Assembly: GCF_014805685.1 (NCBI RefSeq)
Contig: NC_060885.1
Location: 23,957,132-24,021,131 of the forward strand
DNA length: 64,000 nucleotides
Direction: 5' to 3'
Origin: Silurus meridionalis
Taxonomy: Eukaryota; Chordata; Actinopteri; Siluriformes; Siluridae
Position numbers and translations under genes: made by a program. Of this stretch, positions 46,180 through 57,204 are shown piece after piece. Position 1 is the stretch's first letter. Each line of letters starts with the position of its first letter. The notes under the pieces were generated by a model. That model was not told the origin of the DNA. It saw nothing but the letters and a program-made list of their open reading frames with translations, and did not search any database.

Positions 46180-46590
46180 CTGTATGGACAAAAGTTTTAG
46201 TACATTTGATTTATGTGGTTATTTTCCAAAATGTTACCATTAAGTCGGGGGCACACAAGAGTTTCTTTGAATGTGATAGCATAACATTTTCCCTTCTTTA
46301 ACTTGAAGAACCAAACCTGTTCCAGCAGGACAGCTCCAACCCTACTGAACAGCTTTGGGATGAATGTGAACACTGACTGCACCCCAGGACTTCTCGCCTC
46401 ACCTACATCAGTACCTGACTTTACTAACACCCTTGTGGGTGGACAGGCAAAAATCTCCACAAGCACACTCCAAAATCTAGTGAAACATCTTCTCTGAAGA
46501 GTGAAGGTTTTTATAACAGTAAATAGTGACTAGAAGTGAAATGGGATGTTAAAAAAAGCACATACAAATCTTATGGCTATGGTTCATGTA
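46180..46590. mobile_element. Decayed Tc1-type element
   Basis: Begins 'cactgtatggacaaaagttt' and carries 'gaaccaaacctgttccagca' and 'ctgactgcaccccaggactt'-type internal sequence. The family recurs in reverse orientation at 57475-57950. It ends directly at the gypsy insertion. Confidence 0.6.
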
Positions 46591-46594
46591 GTGT

Positions 46595-46874
46595 TGTCAC
46601 GGTTGCGAAGTGACGGAAGCAAAAACTCCAGGGTAGTGAAAAAGGGTTTTTACTGAAGTAAGAGCGCAACAAAAAAAAAGACAACAACAGAAATGCTGAA
46701 CACTAAGGAATTGGGTCTTCTACGTGAAGTAGTAGAACTGACAGTGAGTGAGAGCAGGAGAGGGGTTTATGTAGGGCTGATGATAACGAGCCGCAGGTGC
46801 CGATACTTAGTATGATGGGGATAGACTACGTGTGTGTGGAGCTGGGGAATGGCGTGGCAGGCTGTCCCCTGATG
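46595..46874 (-). repeat. Gypsy 3' LTR
   Basis: 280 bp. Differs from the other LTR by one 10-bp indel, A-run length and a few substitutions. The last bases read ctgatg where the other copy has ctgaca. Confidence 0.9.
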
Positions 46875-47047
46875 TCCGGCAGCGGAGGATCCCTGCCCAC
46901 CTAAGGAGGTGGTGTAGTCGGCGCGAAAGGGTTTCAGAAGGGACACGTGAAACACGGGGTGGATTCGCTACAGAGGAGGGAGGTCGAGTTGGTAGGAGAC
47001 CTCGTTGACCTGGCGAATAACCCGGAAGGGCCCAATGAACCGGGGGC

Positions 47048-47863
47048 TCAGTTTCCTGCACGGGAGACAGGGCTGTAGGTCCCTCGTGGAAAGCCATACC
47101 CTGTCTCCTGCATGGTAGGAGGAGACTCCAGCCGGCGTGCGTCCGCATGTCGTCGCGTGTCATCACGGGCTCGGCGGAGCTGGGTGTGCCGACTCCCACA
47201 CCGGACACTCTCCTGGAACCAGTAGTCGACGGCAGGGGCGTTGGGCGGCTCGTCCGACCACGGGAACAAGGGGGGCTGGTACCCCAGCACGCATTGAAAC
47301 GGGGTCAAGCCAGTGGTGCTCTGTCGTAGGGAGTTCTGGGCGTACTCCGCCCAAGGCAGGAATCGGCTCCACTCCGTCTGATCCTCATGGCAGTACGACC
47401 GTAGGTAGCGCCCCAACTCCTGGATCTTCCTCTCGGTCTGCCCGTTGGACTGAGGATGGTAGCCGGATGATAGGTTGACCGCCACGCCGAGAAGGCGAAA
47501 GAACGCCCTCCAGACGCGTGACGTGAACTGCGGTCCGCGGTCTGACACTATCTCTTCCGGGAGGCCAAAGTTCCGAAACACGTGCTGGAAGAGAGCTTCG
47601 GCGGTCTCCAGGGCGGTGGGCAGACCAGGGAGAGGTATGAGGCGGCAGGCTTTGGAGAATCGATCCACCACCACGAGTACGCAGGTGTGACCTTCAGACC
47701 GTGGCAGGTCCGTAACAAAGTCGATGCCTAGGTGGGACCAGGGTCGTTCCGGGATCATCAGCGGGACCAGCTTACCCACAGGTAGGTGGCGCGGGACCTT
47801 GGACATGGCACAGGTCGGGCAGCCCTGGACATAACTACCACATCCCTGTGCATGTTGGGCCAC
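47048..47863 (-). pseudogene. Gypsy integrase core
   Basis: GIDFVTDLP, then [20 protein letters not shown] and [18 protein letters not shown] give the D, D and E of the integrase triad. A C-terminal reading 'VSLLKPFR' at about 46950 marks the end of pol. No complete chromodomain was seen. Confidence 0.9.
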
Positions 47864-48555
47864 CAGAACCGGGCTTGGAGGAGTAGTAGGGTCCCCTGGC
47901 GTCCTGGGTGGCCGGTCCCGGGAGTGTCATGGATGGAGCTCAACAATGCGGGACGGCAGGCTGTGGGGACGAACGTCCTGCCTTCTGGGCACCCGGAGGG
48001 TGCGGGCTCCTGGCTTGCGGCCAAGCGGATTTCCTCTTCCAGGTTCCACACGATGGGGCATACGAACAACTCGGGAGGAATGATTGGTTCTGGTTCAATA
48101 GGTTCATCCGGACCGTAGATGCGGGAAAGGGCGTCGGCCTTGCCGTTCTTGGACCCCGGATGATAGGTCAGGGTGTAGTTGAACCGGGTGAAGAACAGGG
48201 CCCATCGGGCTTGCCGGGGGTTTAGCCTCTTGGCCTCTCTGAGGTACTGCAGGTTCTTGTGGTCCGTGATCACCATGAACGGATGTTTTGCTCCCTCTAG
48301 CCAGTGTCTCCACTCCTCGAGTGCCAGTTTAACGGCGAGGAGTTCCCGGTTCCCTATATTGTAGTTCTGTTCGGCGGGGGACAGTTTCTTCGAGAAGTAG
48401 GCACAGGGGTGAAGTCGAGCGGGGTACCCGGAGTGCTGGGAGAGCGTAGCCCCGACCCCGGTGGATGATGCGTCCACCTCCCAGACAAAGGGGCGTTCCG
48501 GGTTCGGGTGATTGAGTAGTAAAACCCCGTATGAAGCGCCGGTAGAAGTTCGCAA
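47758..48555 (-). pseudogene. Gypsy RNase H and integrase N-terminal part
   Basis: [20 protein letters not shown], then [20 protein letters not shown] and [11 protein letters not shown] are RNase H motifs (D, E, D). NGKADALSR follows, then the integrase zinc-finger region. The frame shifts to another frame before the integrase core. Confidence 0.88.
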
Positions 48556-49260
48556 ACCCCAGAAACCTCTGTAACTCCTTGACAGAGCGGGGCGGCCATT
48601 CCTGCACCGCCTGCACTTTCTTCTTGTCCATTTGGATTCCCTTGGCGCTGATCACATAGCCGAGGAACTGGACCCTGGTTTGGTGGAACTCGCACTTAGG
48701 GAGGTTCAGGTATAGCTGGTGTTTACGCAGGAGCTCCAACACTTGGGTCACGTGGTTGTGATGTTCCTGAAGTGTCCGGGAGTAGACTAGAATGTCATCG
48801 ATGTAGACGATTACGGATCGGTGTAGGAGTGGCCTGAACACCTCATTCATGAAGCCCTGAAACACAGCCGGCGAGATGGAAAGGCCGTACGGCATGACCC
48901 GGTACTCGTAGTGACCAGCGGGAGTGATGAAGGTGGTCTTCCACTCGTCTCCTTTACGAATCCGCACGAGGTTGTAGGCACTCCTGAGGTCAAGCTTGGT
49001 GAAGTAGCGTGCCTCACAGAGGTCCTCTAGTGCGGCAGGGACAAGCGGGAGCGGATAAGGGAGAGGAGTGATGAGGGCATTGAGGCCCCGATAGTCGATA
49101 CAAGGCCGGAGGCCCCATCCTTCTTTGCTACGAAGAAGAAGCTCGAGGCAGCGGGAGAGGAGGACGGGGTGATAAAGCCCTGGTCGAGGGCCTGCTGGAT
49201 GTATTGTTCCATGGATGTGCGTTCAGAAACGGACAGGGGATAGATTCAGCCCTTCGGGAG
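48329..49260 (-). pseudogene. Gypsy reverse transcriptase
   Basis: From [20 protein letters not shown] (about 49170) through [18 protein letters not shown] and the catalytic [14 protein letters not shown] (YIDD box) to [15 protein letters not shown]. Frameshifts near 49130 and 48960-49020 separate the parts. Confidence 0.9.
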
Positions 49261-49624
49261 TTTGGCACAATCCCAGGGTCGGTGAGGAGGTAGTCGGGTT
49301 GCGGCTTGTTCGTTGAACACCTCCTCGAACTCGTAGTATTCAGGCGGGATCTCCGTATGAGAGGGTGTAGGGGAGTTTTCAACCCGCGTGGCGGCCATGG
49401 TCACCCTTCGGTTGAGTGGAGTGGGAAGACCATGGAGACAGTGTTTGTGGCACCAGGGACTCCATTCGAGGATGTCACAAGGGCCCCAGGAACACCGAGG
49501 TGAGTGTTTAGTCAGCCATGGACGCCCCAGGATGATGTTCACTGTGGAGTTTTCCAGGACCAGGAACTGTATACGTTCTTGATGGAACAGGCCGATCTGG
49601 AGGGTGATGACGGGAGCGCAGTAT

Positions 49625-49935
49625 TTAATCCAGCCTTGTCCAAGCGGGCGTCCTTGGATAGTCTGGACGGCCAGATCGTGGTGTCCCGCTCCGGCGTAGC
49701 TGGAGCTGGTCTAGGCATGCCTGGGAGATGAAGTTCCCGGCAGAACCTGAGTCGACTAGAGCGGAGGTGGAAAGGCGGGTGTTAGGACCGAGAAGGGTTA
49801 CAGAAAGTGTGGTTAACCGAGAAATTCCAGAGGAAAAGGCGATATTGCTCACCTCAGCGCGTTGGGGTCGAACGGTGCACTGTGGAAGGGAGTGACCTGG
49901 ATTACCACAGTACGGGCAGGCCCCGGTGGTTTGGC
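49625..49935 (-). pseudogene. Gypsy zinc knuckle and aspartic protease
   Basis: CPYCGNPGHSLPQC is a CCHC zinc knuckle. It is followed by TSALVDSGSAGNFISQACLD, which contains the protease DSG active-site motif. Confidence 0.8.
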
Positions 49936-50135
49936 GTCTCTCTCTCTCTCTCTCTCCTAGACAGACGCTGAAACCCCAACTGCATGGGTTCGGGGTTCGG
50001 CCCTGATGCAGCGGCCGATGCAGTGGGAGACGTGGAATCCGGCATGGAACAGGCAGATAGATGTTGTCAGACCAAAATGGAACGTTGTATAAAGGTCTCT
50101 AGTCCCACCGCATCAACATGGGTGGCCATTGCCAT

Positions 50136-50660
50136 TCAAATCGCCGGATTCAGACCTTGCCGATATACACTTAACAGTACATTCTCATTCCAACCACTGG
50201 AGGCCGCTAGAGTGCGGAAACGAAGGCTGTATTCCGCCACGCCGTCTGTTCCTTGGTGGAGATGCAGTTCATCCGCGTTGTTTAGCGCTCCTGTTCCCGT
50301 GCAGAAAACCTCCGTTACGTGCGTAGTGAACACCGCGAAGGAGGCGAGAGCTACGCTATTTGCGCTCCATAGCGCGAGAGCTCTTCCGGATAGCAGCGAG
50401 ATCAGAAAGGCGATCTTTGCGCGGTCGGAGACGAAGCGGTGCGGCTGCATGGCGATGTATAGCTCTACCTGAAGCAGGAAGCCGCGGCATTCAGCCGCAT
50501 CCCCGGAGAAGGAGTTCGGGAGAGCCATCGGGTTGTTAGAGGGTGGCGGAGGTGCCGGAGGTGGAGCCCGGTGAACCGGATTAGCGGCGACCGCAGCCCG
50601 GAGCGCTCCGATGAGCTCGCAGAAGCTCCGCGTTTGCACCCGGCTGAGGATCAGGTTCCA
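50136..50660 (-). pseudogene. Gypsy gag
   Basis: Frame with [20 protein letters not shown] and then [16 protein letters not shown], matching the capsid region of Sushi-type gag. An ATG just upstream ([10 protein letters not shown]) is in another frame, so the 5' end has a frameshift. A zinc knuckle CPYCGNPGHSLPQC follows at about 49890-49930. Confidence 0.8.
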
Positions 50661-50716
50661 TCGGTAAGGCTGCGTGGTTCTTTCTTACTCCTTCTGTTTA
50701 GTTTGGTCAGTTCTTC

Positions 50717-50986
50717 TGTCACGGTTGCGAAGTGACGGAAGCAAAAACTCCAGGGTAGTGAAAACTGAAGTAAGAGTGCAACAAAAAAAGACAACAACAG
50801 AAATGCTGAACACTAAGGAATTGGGTCTTCTACGTGAAGTAGTAGAACTGACAGTGAGTGAGAGCAGGAGAGGGGTTTATGTAGGGCTGATGATAACGAG
50901 CCGCAGGTGCCGATACTTAGTATGATGGGGACAGACTACGTGTGTGTGTGGAGCTGGGGAATGGCGTGGCAGGCTGTCCCCTGACA
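50717..50986 (-). repeat. Gypsy 5' LTR
   Basis: 270 bp, tgtcacgg...cctgaca on the plus strand (TG...CA ends), followed by the agtgt duplication. Confidence 0.9.
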
Positions 50987-51122
50987 AGTGTACATAAAAA
51001 ATATGACTATTACATATTCTGTAGATACCTGAATAATGACTCAGAGGCTATGATTTAAATAAATTGAATAGGATTTAATGTGCAATACGATACAGACAAA
51101 TACAGACCATTGGTCTGTAATT

Positions 51123-51128
51123 TTTATT
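51123..51128 (-). terminator. Candidate prkn polyadenylation signal
   Basis: AATAAA on the minus strand, about 35 nt after the stop codon. It would give a very short 3' UTR; more distal signals are possible. Confidence 0.4.
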
Positions 51129-51162
51129 CACATACACAGGTACACATGGCATATACAGCGGC

Positions 51163-51272
51163 TCATCCGAACCAGTGGCTGCCCATACAGTCTCTGTTCC
51201 ATTGCACACGGCACAGCCAGCACCACTCGAACTTGCAGTGCACTCGAGGACACACCATGTGCATACAGCCAC
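51163..51272 (-). CDS. prkn: prkn last exon (RING2, stop codon)
   Basis: 110-nt exon: [20 protein letters not shown] and then [19 protein letters not shown] at 51163-51165. All RING2 zinc ligands expected here are present. Confidence 0.94.
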
Positions 51273-52579
51273 CTGAGAATATAGTCATAGAACAGATATT
51301 AGAATAAAAAAATATATTATAATTATAAAATATACATTTATAACTTATTTTAGACATAGACTTGGATATACTTTATTGATCCTTGGGGGTGTTGCTACAT
51401 AAAAAACAATTCAAAAAGTAAGAAAAAAAAGAATGAAATGTGCAAATTGTCAGTGTTTATATGTGTGTAATGGGATATGTATATATAAATAGCTATTAAC
51501 ATCTGTTACATCAACAACCGAGCTGGGAAGAACGTGCTGCAAGTTAGAGCAATAAAGGATGCAGATGGAAATGTGTGGACTAGTGAGGAGAGGGTGTTGA
51601 GAAGATGGAGGGAGTATTTTGAGCAGCTGCTGAATAAGGAAAATGAGAGAGAGAGAGAAGGTTGGATGATGTGGAGATGGTGAAGCAGGAAGTGGATAGG
51701 ATTAGTAGGGAGGAAGTGAGAGCAGCTATTAAGAGGATGAAAAGTGGAAAGTCGGTTGGACCAGAAGAAATGTTGGTAGAAGCATGGAGATGTTTAGGAG
51801 AGATGGCAGTGGAGTTTTTAAGAAGATTGTTTAACAAGATTCTGGAAGGTGAGAAGATGCCTGAGGAATGGAGAAGGAGCATGCTGGAACTGATCTTTTA
51901 TGAATACTGGAGATGTGCAGACCTTCAGTAACTACTGGGGAATAACGTTGATCAGTCACACCATGAAGTTATGGGAAAGATTAGTGGAAGGCAGGCTGAG
52001 AGAAGAGGTAAACATCCGTGAGCAACAGAATGGTTTCATGCCGAGAAAGAACACCACAGATGCATTATTTGCTTTGGGTATGTTGATGGAGAAGTATAGA
52101 GAAGGACAGAAGGAATTTCATTGTGTGTTTGTGGATTTAGTGTACGACAGGGTGCCGAGAGAAGAGTTGTGGTATTGTGTGAGGAAGTCAGGTGTGTCAG
52201 AGAAGTATGTGAGGGTGGTGCAGGACATGTATGAGGACAGTGTGACAGCAGTAAAGTGTGCGGTAGGAATGACAGACTGGTTCAAGTTGGAGGTGGGTCT
52301 CCATCAAGGATCGGCTCTGAGCCCTTTCATGTTTGCAGTTTTGATGGACTGGACGAGTTCAGATAGAAGTCTACATGGACGATGAAGGGGAATGAAAGTC
52401 GGTAGGAGTAAGACAAAGTACATGTGTCTAAATGAGATGGAGGTCAGTGGAGTGGTGGGGTTGCAGGGAGAAGAGGTGGTGAAGGAGGAGGAGTTGACAT
52501 AGGGTCAACAGTACAAAGTAATGGAGAGTGTGTTCGAGAAGTAAAGGCAGGGTGAAGTGGGTGGAAGAGAGAGGCAGGA

Positions 52580-52651
<72 letters not shown>

Positions 52652-53303
52652 CAAAGTTGAAGTGGAATGAAGACGGGTGTACCATTCTTCTCCACAGGGA
52701 CTCTGCATTTGGGACAGGGCCGTGTTGTTTCTTTTATAGTGTCCTGTGAGGCTTGTTCCCAACGGGACCTCAGGGCAGCATCTTCATCAACCACATAACC
52801 CTGTCACATAACACACAAGAGGAGAGCAAAAGAGAAACCCGATTAGGATAATATATAACTTTGAATATTATGTATATGAATTTATGGGTATGTGGTCTGG
52901 TGGACAAATCTAAAAAAGCACAAAATACAGCTGACCAGTAAACCTACTGTATACTCTGATTATACAGTACTGTGCAAAATAGGAGGCTGTCATGTGCTTT
53001 TTACTGGGCAGTGGGTACCATCTGGCCACTCTACCATACAAGCCTGATTGGTGGAGTGCTGCAGAGATGGTTGTTCTTCTGGAAGGTTCTCCTCTCTCCA
53101 CAGAGAAATGCTGGAGCTCTTTTAGAGTGACCATCGGGTTCTTGTCACCTCCCTGACTAAGGACCTTCTTCCCTGATCACTCAGTTTTGCCTGAGGAAGA
53201 GTCCTGGTGGTTCCAAACTTCTTCCATTTACAGATGATTGAGGACACTGTGTTCATTGGTACCTTTAATTTTGCAGAAAGTTTTCTGTGGAAAATCATAT
53301 AGA

Positions 53304-53340
<37 letters not shown>

Positions 53341-54070
53341 CTTTCCAAATCATGCCCAATCAAATGAATTTACTCCAATCAAGTTGTAGAAACATCTTAA
53401 GGATGATCAGTGGAAGCAGGATGCACCTGCGCTTAATTTTAAGTGTCATGGCAAAAGCTGAGAAAACGTATGTACATGTAATTTTTCACAATTTTGCAAA
53501 GATTTCAAATACACGTCTTTTACGTTGTCATAATGGGGTATTGTTTGTAGAATTTGAAGGAAAAGAATGAATTTAATCCATTTTGATATAAGGCTGTAAC
53601 ATAAAATGTGTGAAGCGCTGTGAATACTTTCGGGATGCACTGTACCACCAAGCGGCAATTAAAACAAGGAGAATTGTTTTGGAGAATTGCTGCGTGATTG
53701 ACCAGTTACGTTATTAGTCCACTTCGCAAAATGTAGTGGAATAAAAACTACAATATTTAACTTTAAAAAGTGGTGAAGGAAAAGTAAAAGTCTCCCCAAA
53801 TTAAAACACTTCGATTAAGTACAGATACATGAAAAAGCTACTTAAGTACAGTAAATAATTACATTTGCTTCCTTGTTGTGAGTAATGCAATCCGTGGAGG
53901 CCATATTTGCATTAATGAATAACAATATTTGTTGACTTCTATCAAGAATGGCTTATATGTGAATGTACGTGTATGTCGAATACCTGCATGGGACCTCCTG
54001 TTGCAGTGGCAGACTGCAGTCTACACTCGCTTTCATGGTACTCCTCCTTACAGTCCCGACAGAACACAAA
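51163..54070 (-). CDS. prkn: Parkin RBR E3 ubiquitin ligase, last three coding exons
   Basis: Exons 53984-54070, 52683-52800 and 51163-51272 join in phase and encode the end of the IBR, the REP element and RING2. Parkin ubiquitinates mitochondrial outer-membrane proteins with PINK1 in mitophagy. Seen: [16 protein letters not shown] (IBR end), [20 protein letters not shown] with the REP Trp, [17 protein letters not shown] with the catalytic RING2 Cys in GGCMHM, and [18 protein letters not shown]. The protein ends SHWFG, whereas human parkin ends DHWFDV. Upstream exons lie beyond the right edge or in unrecognised intron. A close AATAAA (51123-51128 reversed) may end the transcript. Confidence 0.93.
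51355..51500 (-). repeat. Non-LTR tail ('ctttattgatccttgggggt')
   Basis: A common fish LINE/SINE 3' tail, reversed, with A-rich flank, in the last prkn intron. Confidence 0.5.
51507..52565 (+). pseudogene. RTE-like LINE reverse transcriptase, internally deleted
   Basis: The plus strand encodes [20 protein letters not shown], then [20 protein letters not shown] and [20 protein letters not shown], standard RT fingers and palm. After FAVLMDW the frame jumps to a segment like [19 protein letters not shown], so the FADD catalytic box is deleted. Frames shift several times. It lies antisense in the last prkn intron. Confidence 0.85.
52581..52650. repeat. (TA)n microsatellite
   Basis: 70 bp of uninterrupted TA; overlapping 'YIYI' frames are artefacts. 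Confidence 0.98.
52683..52800 (-). CDS. prkn: prkn exon (REP and start of RING2)
   Basis: 118-nt exon: [20 protein letters not shown] and then [19 protein letters not shown]. Acceptor GTGACAG, donor GTACAC. A (TA)n array begins 33 bp into the next intron. Confidence 0.94.
52968..53645. mobile_element. Tc1-type remnants with (GT)n inside
   Basis: The left part has 'cagtactgtgcaaaatagga' and the transposase-derived 'tggttgttcttctggaaggt'. The right end 'gtgaatactttcgggatgca' is the usual Tc1 terminus. A (GT)n run occupies 53307-53339. Probably two elements. Confidence 0.55.
53984..54070 (-). CDS. prkn: prkn exon (IBR C-terminal part)
   Basis: 87-nt phase-0 exon: [20 protein letters not shown] and then ATATGGPMQ. 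Acceptor CTTGTAG, donor GTATTC. Confidence 0.92.
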
Positions 54071-54079
54071 CTACAAGAA

Positions 54080-54990
54080 AAAAAACAAACCATTTTTTAA
54101 TATCATTCATTTATTTTCAATACCAATTCTATTTCACACAAAATGTACACATTACACATGGTTTAGAGATGCCAATCAGCCTACGATGCATGGAAACCAG
54201 TCACTAAAGGAAAACCCAGAGCAGCATACAAAATCACAGGATAGAGGCAGGATTCCAGCCCCAATCCCCAGAGATCTGAGGCATATTTAATATCATAATA
54301 CAGGTGAATGTTACGTGTATTGTCGCCCCTAAAAACATAATACGATCCAGGGAACTGCTTTCCACAGAACTGAATGCTCTCTTTATACTCAGTGTTACTT
54401 ACATTAAGTTCCTGAATTGTTTTTATAGATTTAATTAGAAACAGAAGTTTGGCAAATACTTTTGATAACTGTATTTTTTAAATATAGGTGAATAATTCTA
54501 AATATTTACTGTATTTGGAAATAAATGAAAAGTGCAGTTTGTTATAAGTCGTATCTTTTATATTAGCAAACTTTCAACAGTGCAAAAACGCTAGGAAAAC
54601 ACTAGGTGGTGCCATTTTGTCAGGTTCGAAATCAACTGTCACACTGTCATTTGATGGTCTACTACACAGGGATTAGAGCGTTCCTCTTATTTTTTTTTAG
54701 CCTGGCAGCACCTTTAAGGCGCAGCACTGATTTGGCTCTTTCTCAACATAGCGAGTGTGAAGAAGGGGAGCTGGTGTGTTCTCGTTCTCTCTCTTTCAAT
54801 CTAATGTTCATTTTGCTTGTTCTTGCTCACAACAGTGACAGATAACAGCTTCCATCTCTGATCCTCAAGACAGACATATTTCTGTTTTTCTACTCCATAG
54901 CTAGTGACAAGGATGAAGAAAAAAAATATTTGACAGACGTTTTTAACCCATGCTGTATCAGACCACCAAATTTTTCCCATCCCGCTGCTA
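54080..54990. other. prkn intron, no feature recognised
   Basis: AT-rich intronic DNA. No upstream parkin exon was recognised here. Confidence 0.45.
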
Positions 54991-54998
54991 CAAATACA

Positions 54999-55151
54999 CT
55001 ATTCAGAGTCGAGTTCCACATCAGCGTCATCATAATTGTCGTCGTCTGCGTCCTCAGCAGTCATTTCATCAGCCGCCTGTGGCTTCCGAAGGCTGAGATG
55101 ATGGTTTGTCAGTGTGGGAAGAAAAGCACTTTGTAGTTTTGTCTCACGCAT
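54999..55151 (-). CDS. Small acidic-tail ORF, unknown
   Basis: 50 codons from ATG at 55151 to TAG at 54999. It begins MRETKLQSAFLPTLTNHHLS and ends in an acidic tail TAEDADDDNYDDADVELDSE. A stop precedes the ATG by four codons. I do not recognise it. It could be the 3' end of a processed retrocopy, an exon of an unknown gene, or chance. Confidence 0.2.
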   Translation of the reverse strand: MRETKLQSAFLPTLTNHHLSLRKPQAADEMTAEDADDDNYDDADVELDSE

Positions 55152-55232
55152 GGAGCATTTTTAATGTCTTTATGCGTTTGCATGGGGGAGTGATTAAACA
55201 AAGGAGTGCATCCAACTAACACCCACGTGTAA

Positions 55233-55234
<2 letters not shown>

Positions 55235-55281
<47 letters not shown>
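55235..55281. repeat. (CA)n microsatellite
   Basis: About 23 CA units; a shorter (GT)n run is at 55359-55379. Confidence 0.95.
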
Positions 55282-55283
<2 letters not shown>

Positions 55284-55511
55284 TGTGGGCATCACATACC
55301 AAAAAAATCAAGCTTCAATTGACCTAAAAATGTTTGTGTTTTGTCTGTCTATGTATGTGTGTGTGTGTGTGTGTGTGTGATAAGAGTAAACATAAGATCT
55401 GACAGGAGCAAGACAGTTTGTATTAAATAAACCGGCAGGGGTGAAGTAGTAAAAGCCAATAGTGAGTGTTCTCTGATCTGTAATTTCTTTGCTTCCCCTC
55501 TGCTGTATCTC

Positions 55512-55515
<4 letters not shown>

Positions 55516-55585
<70 letters not shown>
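55516..55585. repeat. (CA)n microsatellite
   Basis: 70 bp of CA. Confidence 0.95.
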
Positions 55586-55587
<2 letters not shown>

Positions 55588-55599
55588 TTCAGTGTGGAA

Positions 55600-56560
55600 A
55601 GAATCTGAGTTCCCTCACAAATAGACCGCAAGTTTGTTTAGTCTCAGCCTCGCACTTTAAGCGCAGGGTCACTGTTGTTTTTTTTTATTATTATTAAACT
55701 TGAAAACATACACAACAATACCAGGGGTTTAAAAAATAAGCTAGAGTTAGCGCAGTGTCACTGTGGCCACTCACTTCATACCAGAAGTACGATTTGTAGT
55801 TCTTTGTTTAACGAAAAAGTACACAAAATCACACCACTTCCTGCCATCGCCAATGTTTTTTGATGACAGTCAAGTCATATGGATTCTTTAGCGTTTTATG
55901 TCCAGCTTCAAGAATTTCTATTAAATGGAGAAAATCCTGACAATTGCACATGTTGAGGGAGTGAATAAATGAAGGATGGAAGAAAATGAAGACATTTGTT
56001 AAAGTTTGCTAAAATACATAGAACAGTTAAGAAGAACATATCTTTAGAAAATTCTATATCAAATGTAAAACACACAGACACAGACACAGACACAGAGACA
56101 CACACACACGCACACATCTGCACACATCTGCATTACCCAAATCGGGTCTAACAATTGTAAACAATTTAATTACATTTTTCCATTAACTTTATTTTATTTT
56201 CACAATTTCATTTGTGCCAATTTAACCGATTACTCAATTTAATCAATATAATATAAATGTGTATTGCATTAAATTGCTTATTCTTTGCTAATATTATGAA
56301 ATTATTTTGATTTTATTTTTTATATCCTATTATAAAATATTATTTTATATATTATTTAACCAAGCAGGCATTTTAAATAAAATTGTTTTAAAAATGTAAG
56401 CTGTTGATGTTTAAAAAAAACTGCGTCATTAAAACCTGACAAGCTATTTTATGTTTTGCTTTTCTTCCCCCTAACCCTCCCGAAAATAAACCGAACCGTG
56501 ACTTAAAAACGAGGTAGGAACCGTAAATTTTGTGTATCGTTACATCCCTAATATACAATC
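55600..56560. other. prkn intron, AT-rich, no gene
   Basis: Short CA/CACAGA tract at 56068-56110; otherwise nothing recognised. Confidence 0.5.
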
Positions 56561-56569
56561 TTACTACCT

Positions 56570-56745
56570 ACTGCACCTTCTGTACATTAATCATTCTCAC
56601 CATTGTATATATGCACCCATCACTCATTTACCACATTGCTATTGATTAGAAATAGGCCACGTATGCACTTTTGTTTAGATGATAACTGCATTTCATTGGC
56701 TCAATTGCACAATGACAATCAAGTTGAATCGAATATAAATGGAAA
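56570..56745 (+). repeat. LINE 3' tail
   Basis: 'ctactgcaccttctgtacat' to 'aatgacaatcaagttgaatc' matches the tail at 28234-28345. Confidence 0.6.
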
Positions 56746-56879
56746 AATCTAAAGGAAATTAAAACTACAAAATTACAAAACTATAAAAGTCAATAAAATG
56801 ATTTACAAATTTAAAAAATAGCAAATTCAAACAATTTCTTGCCTGATAAACATAAAAAAAAAAACATTCCCTTTTGATG

Positions 56880-57200
56880 TTCTGACTTTAAAACAATGGT
56901 TTGCAACCCACCTTTGTTTATCACCCTAAGAACATAGCAGTGGTAGCATCATGTGGTGAGGAGATTCATCATCAGGAACTAGAAATATTATTTGATATGA
57001 AGGCAAATTAGAAAAAGCCAAACACAGTGCACAAGCTTTTCTTTATAGAGACTACAAGGTCCAGCTCCTGGCAGGACAGTGACCCTGAGCATGACACCAC
57101 AGCTGCACTACAGCTGTTCAGAACCAATAACCTTTATGGGTTAGAATACGTCAGTCAATGTCAAGACCTCAATCTGATGTTCTGATGCTGATCTATGGGG
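56880..57200 (+). pseudogene. Decayed Tc1 transposase fragment
   Basis: 'gcagtggtagcatcatgtgg' and 'cctggcaggacagtgaccct' are worn versions of the GGGSIMLWG and QQDNDP regions. Many stops. Confidence 0.6.
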
Positions 57201-57204
57201 AGCC

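Larger units (their letters stand above)
46595..50986 (-). mobile_element. Gypsy (Sushi-like Ty3) LTR retrotransposon, nearly full length
   Basis: 4392 bp with two LTRs (46595-46874 and 50717-50986) and a perfect 5-bp target duplication agtgt (46590-46594, 50987-50991). The minus strand encodes, in order, gag with a CCHC knuckle, protease, RT, RNase H and integrase. Several frameshifts break the frame. It lies in the intergenic space about 0.2 kb beyond the prkn stop codon. Confidence 0.92.

Noticed and set aside
47137..49582. Plus-strand frames of 60-113 codons across the gypsy element
   Set aside because: Shadows of the minus-strand pol gene, open because of its GC content.
52428..52794. 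Frames with long Tyr-Ile repeats, also at 59728, 61497, 61618, 61782 and 62685
   Set aside because: They translate TA/AT microsatellites.
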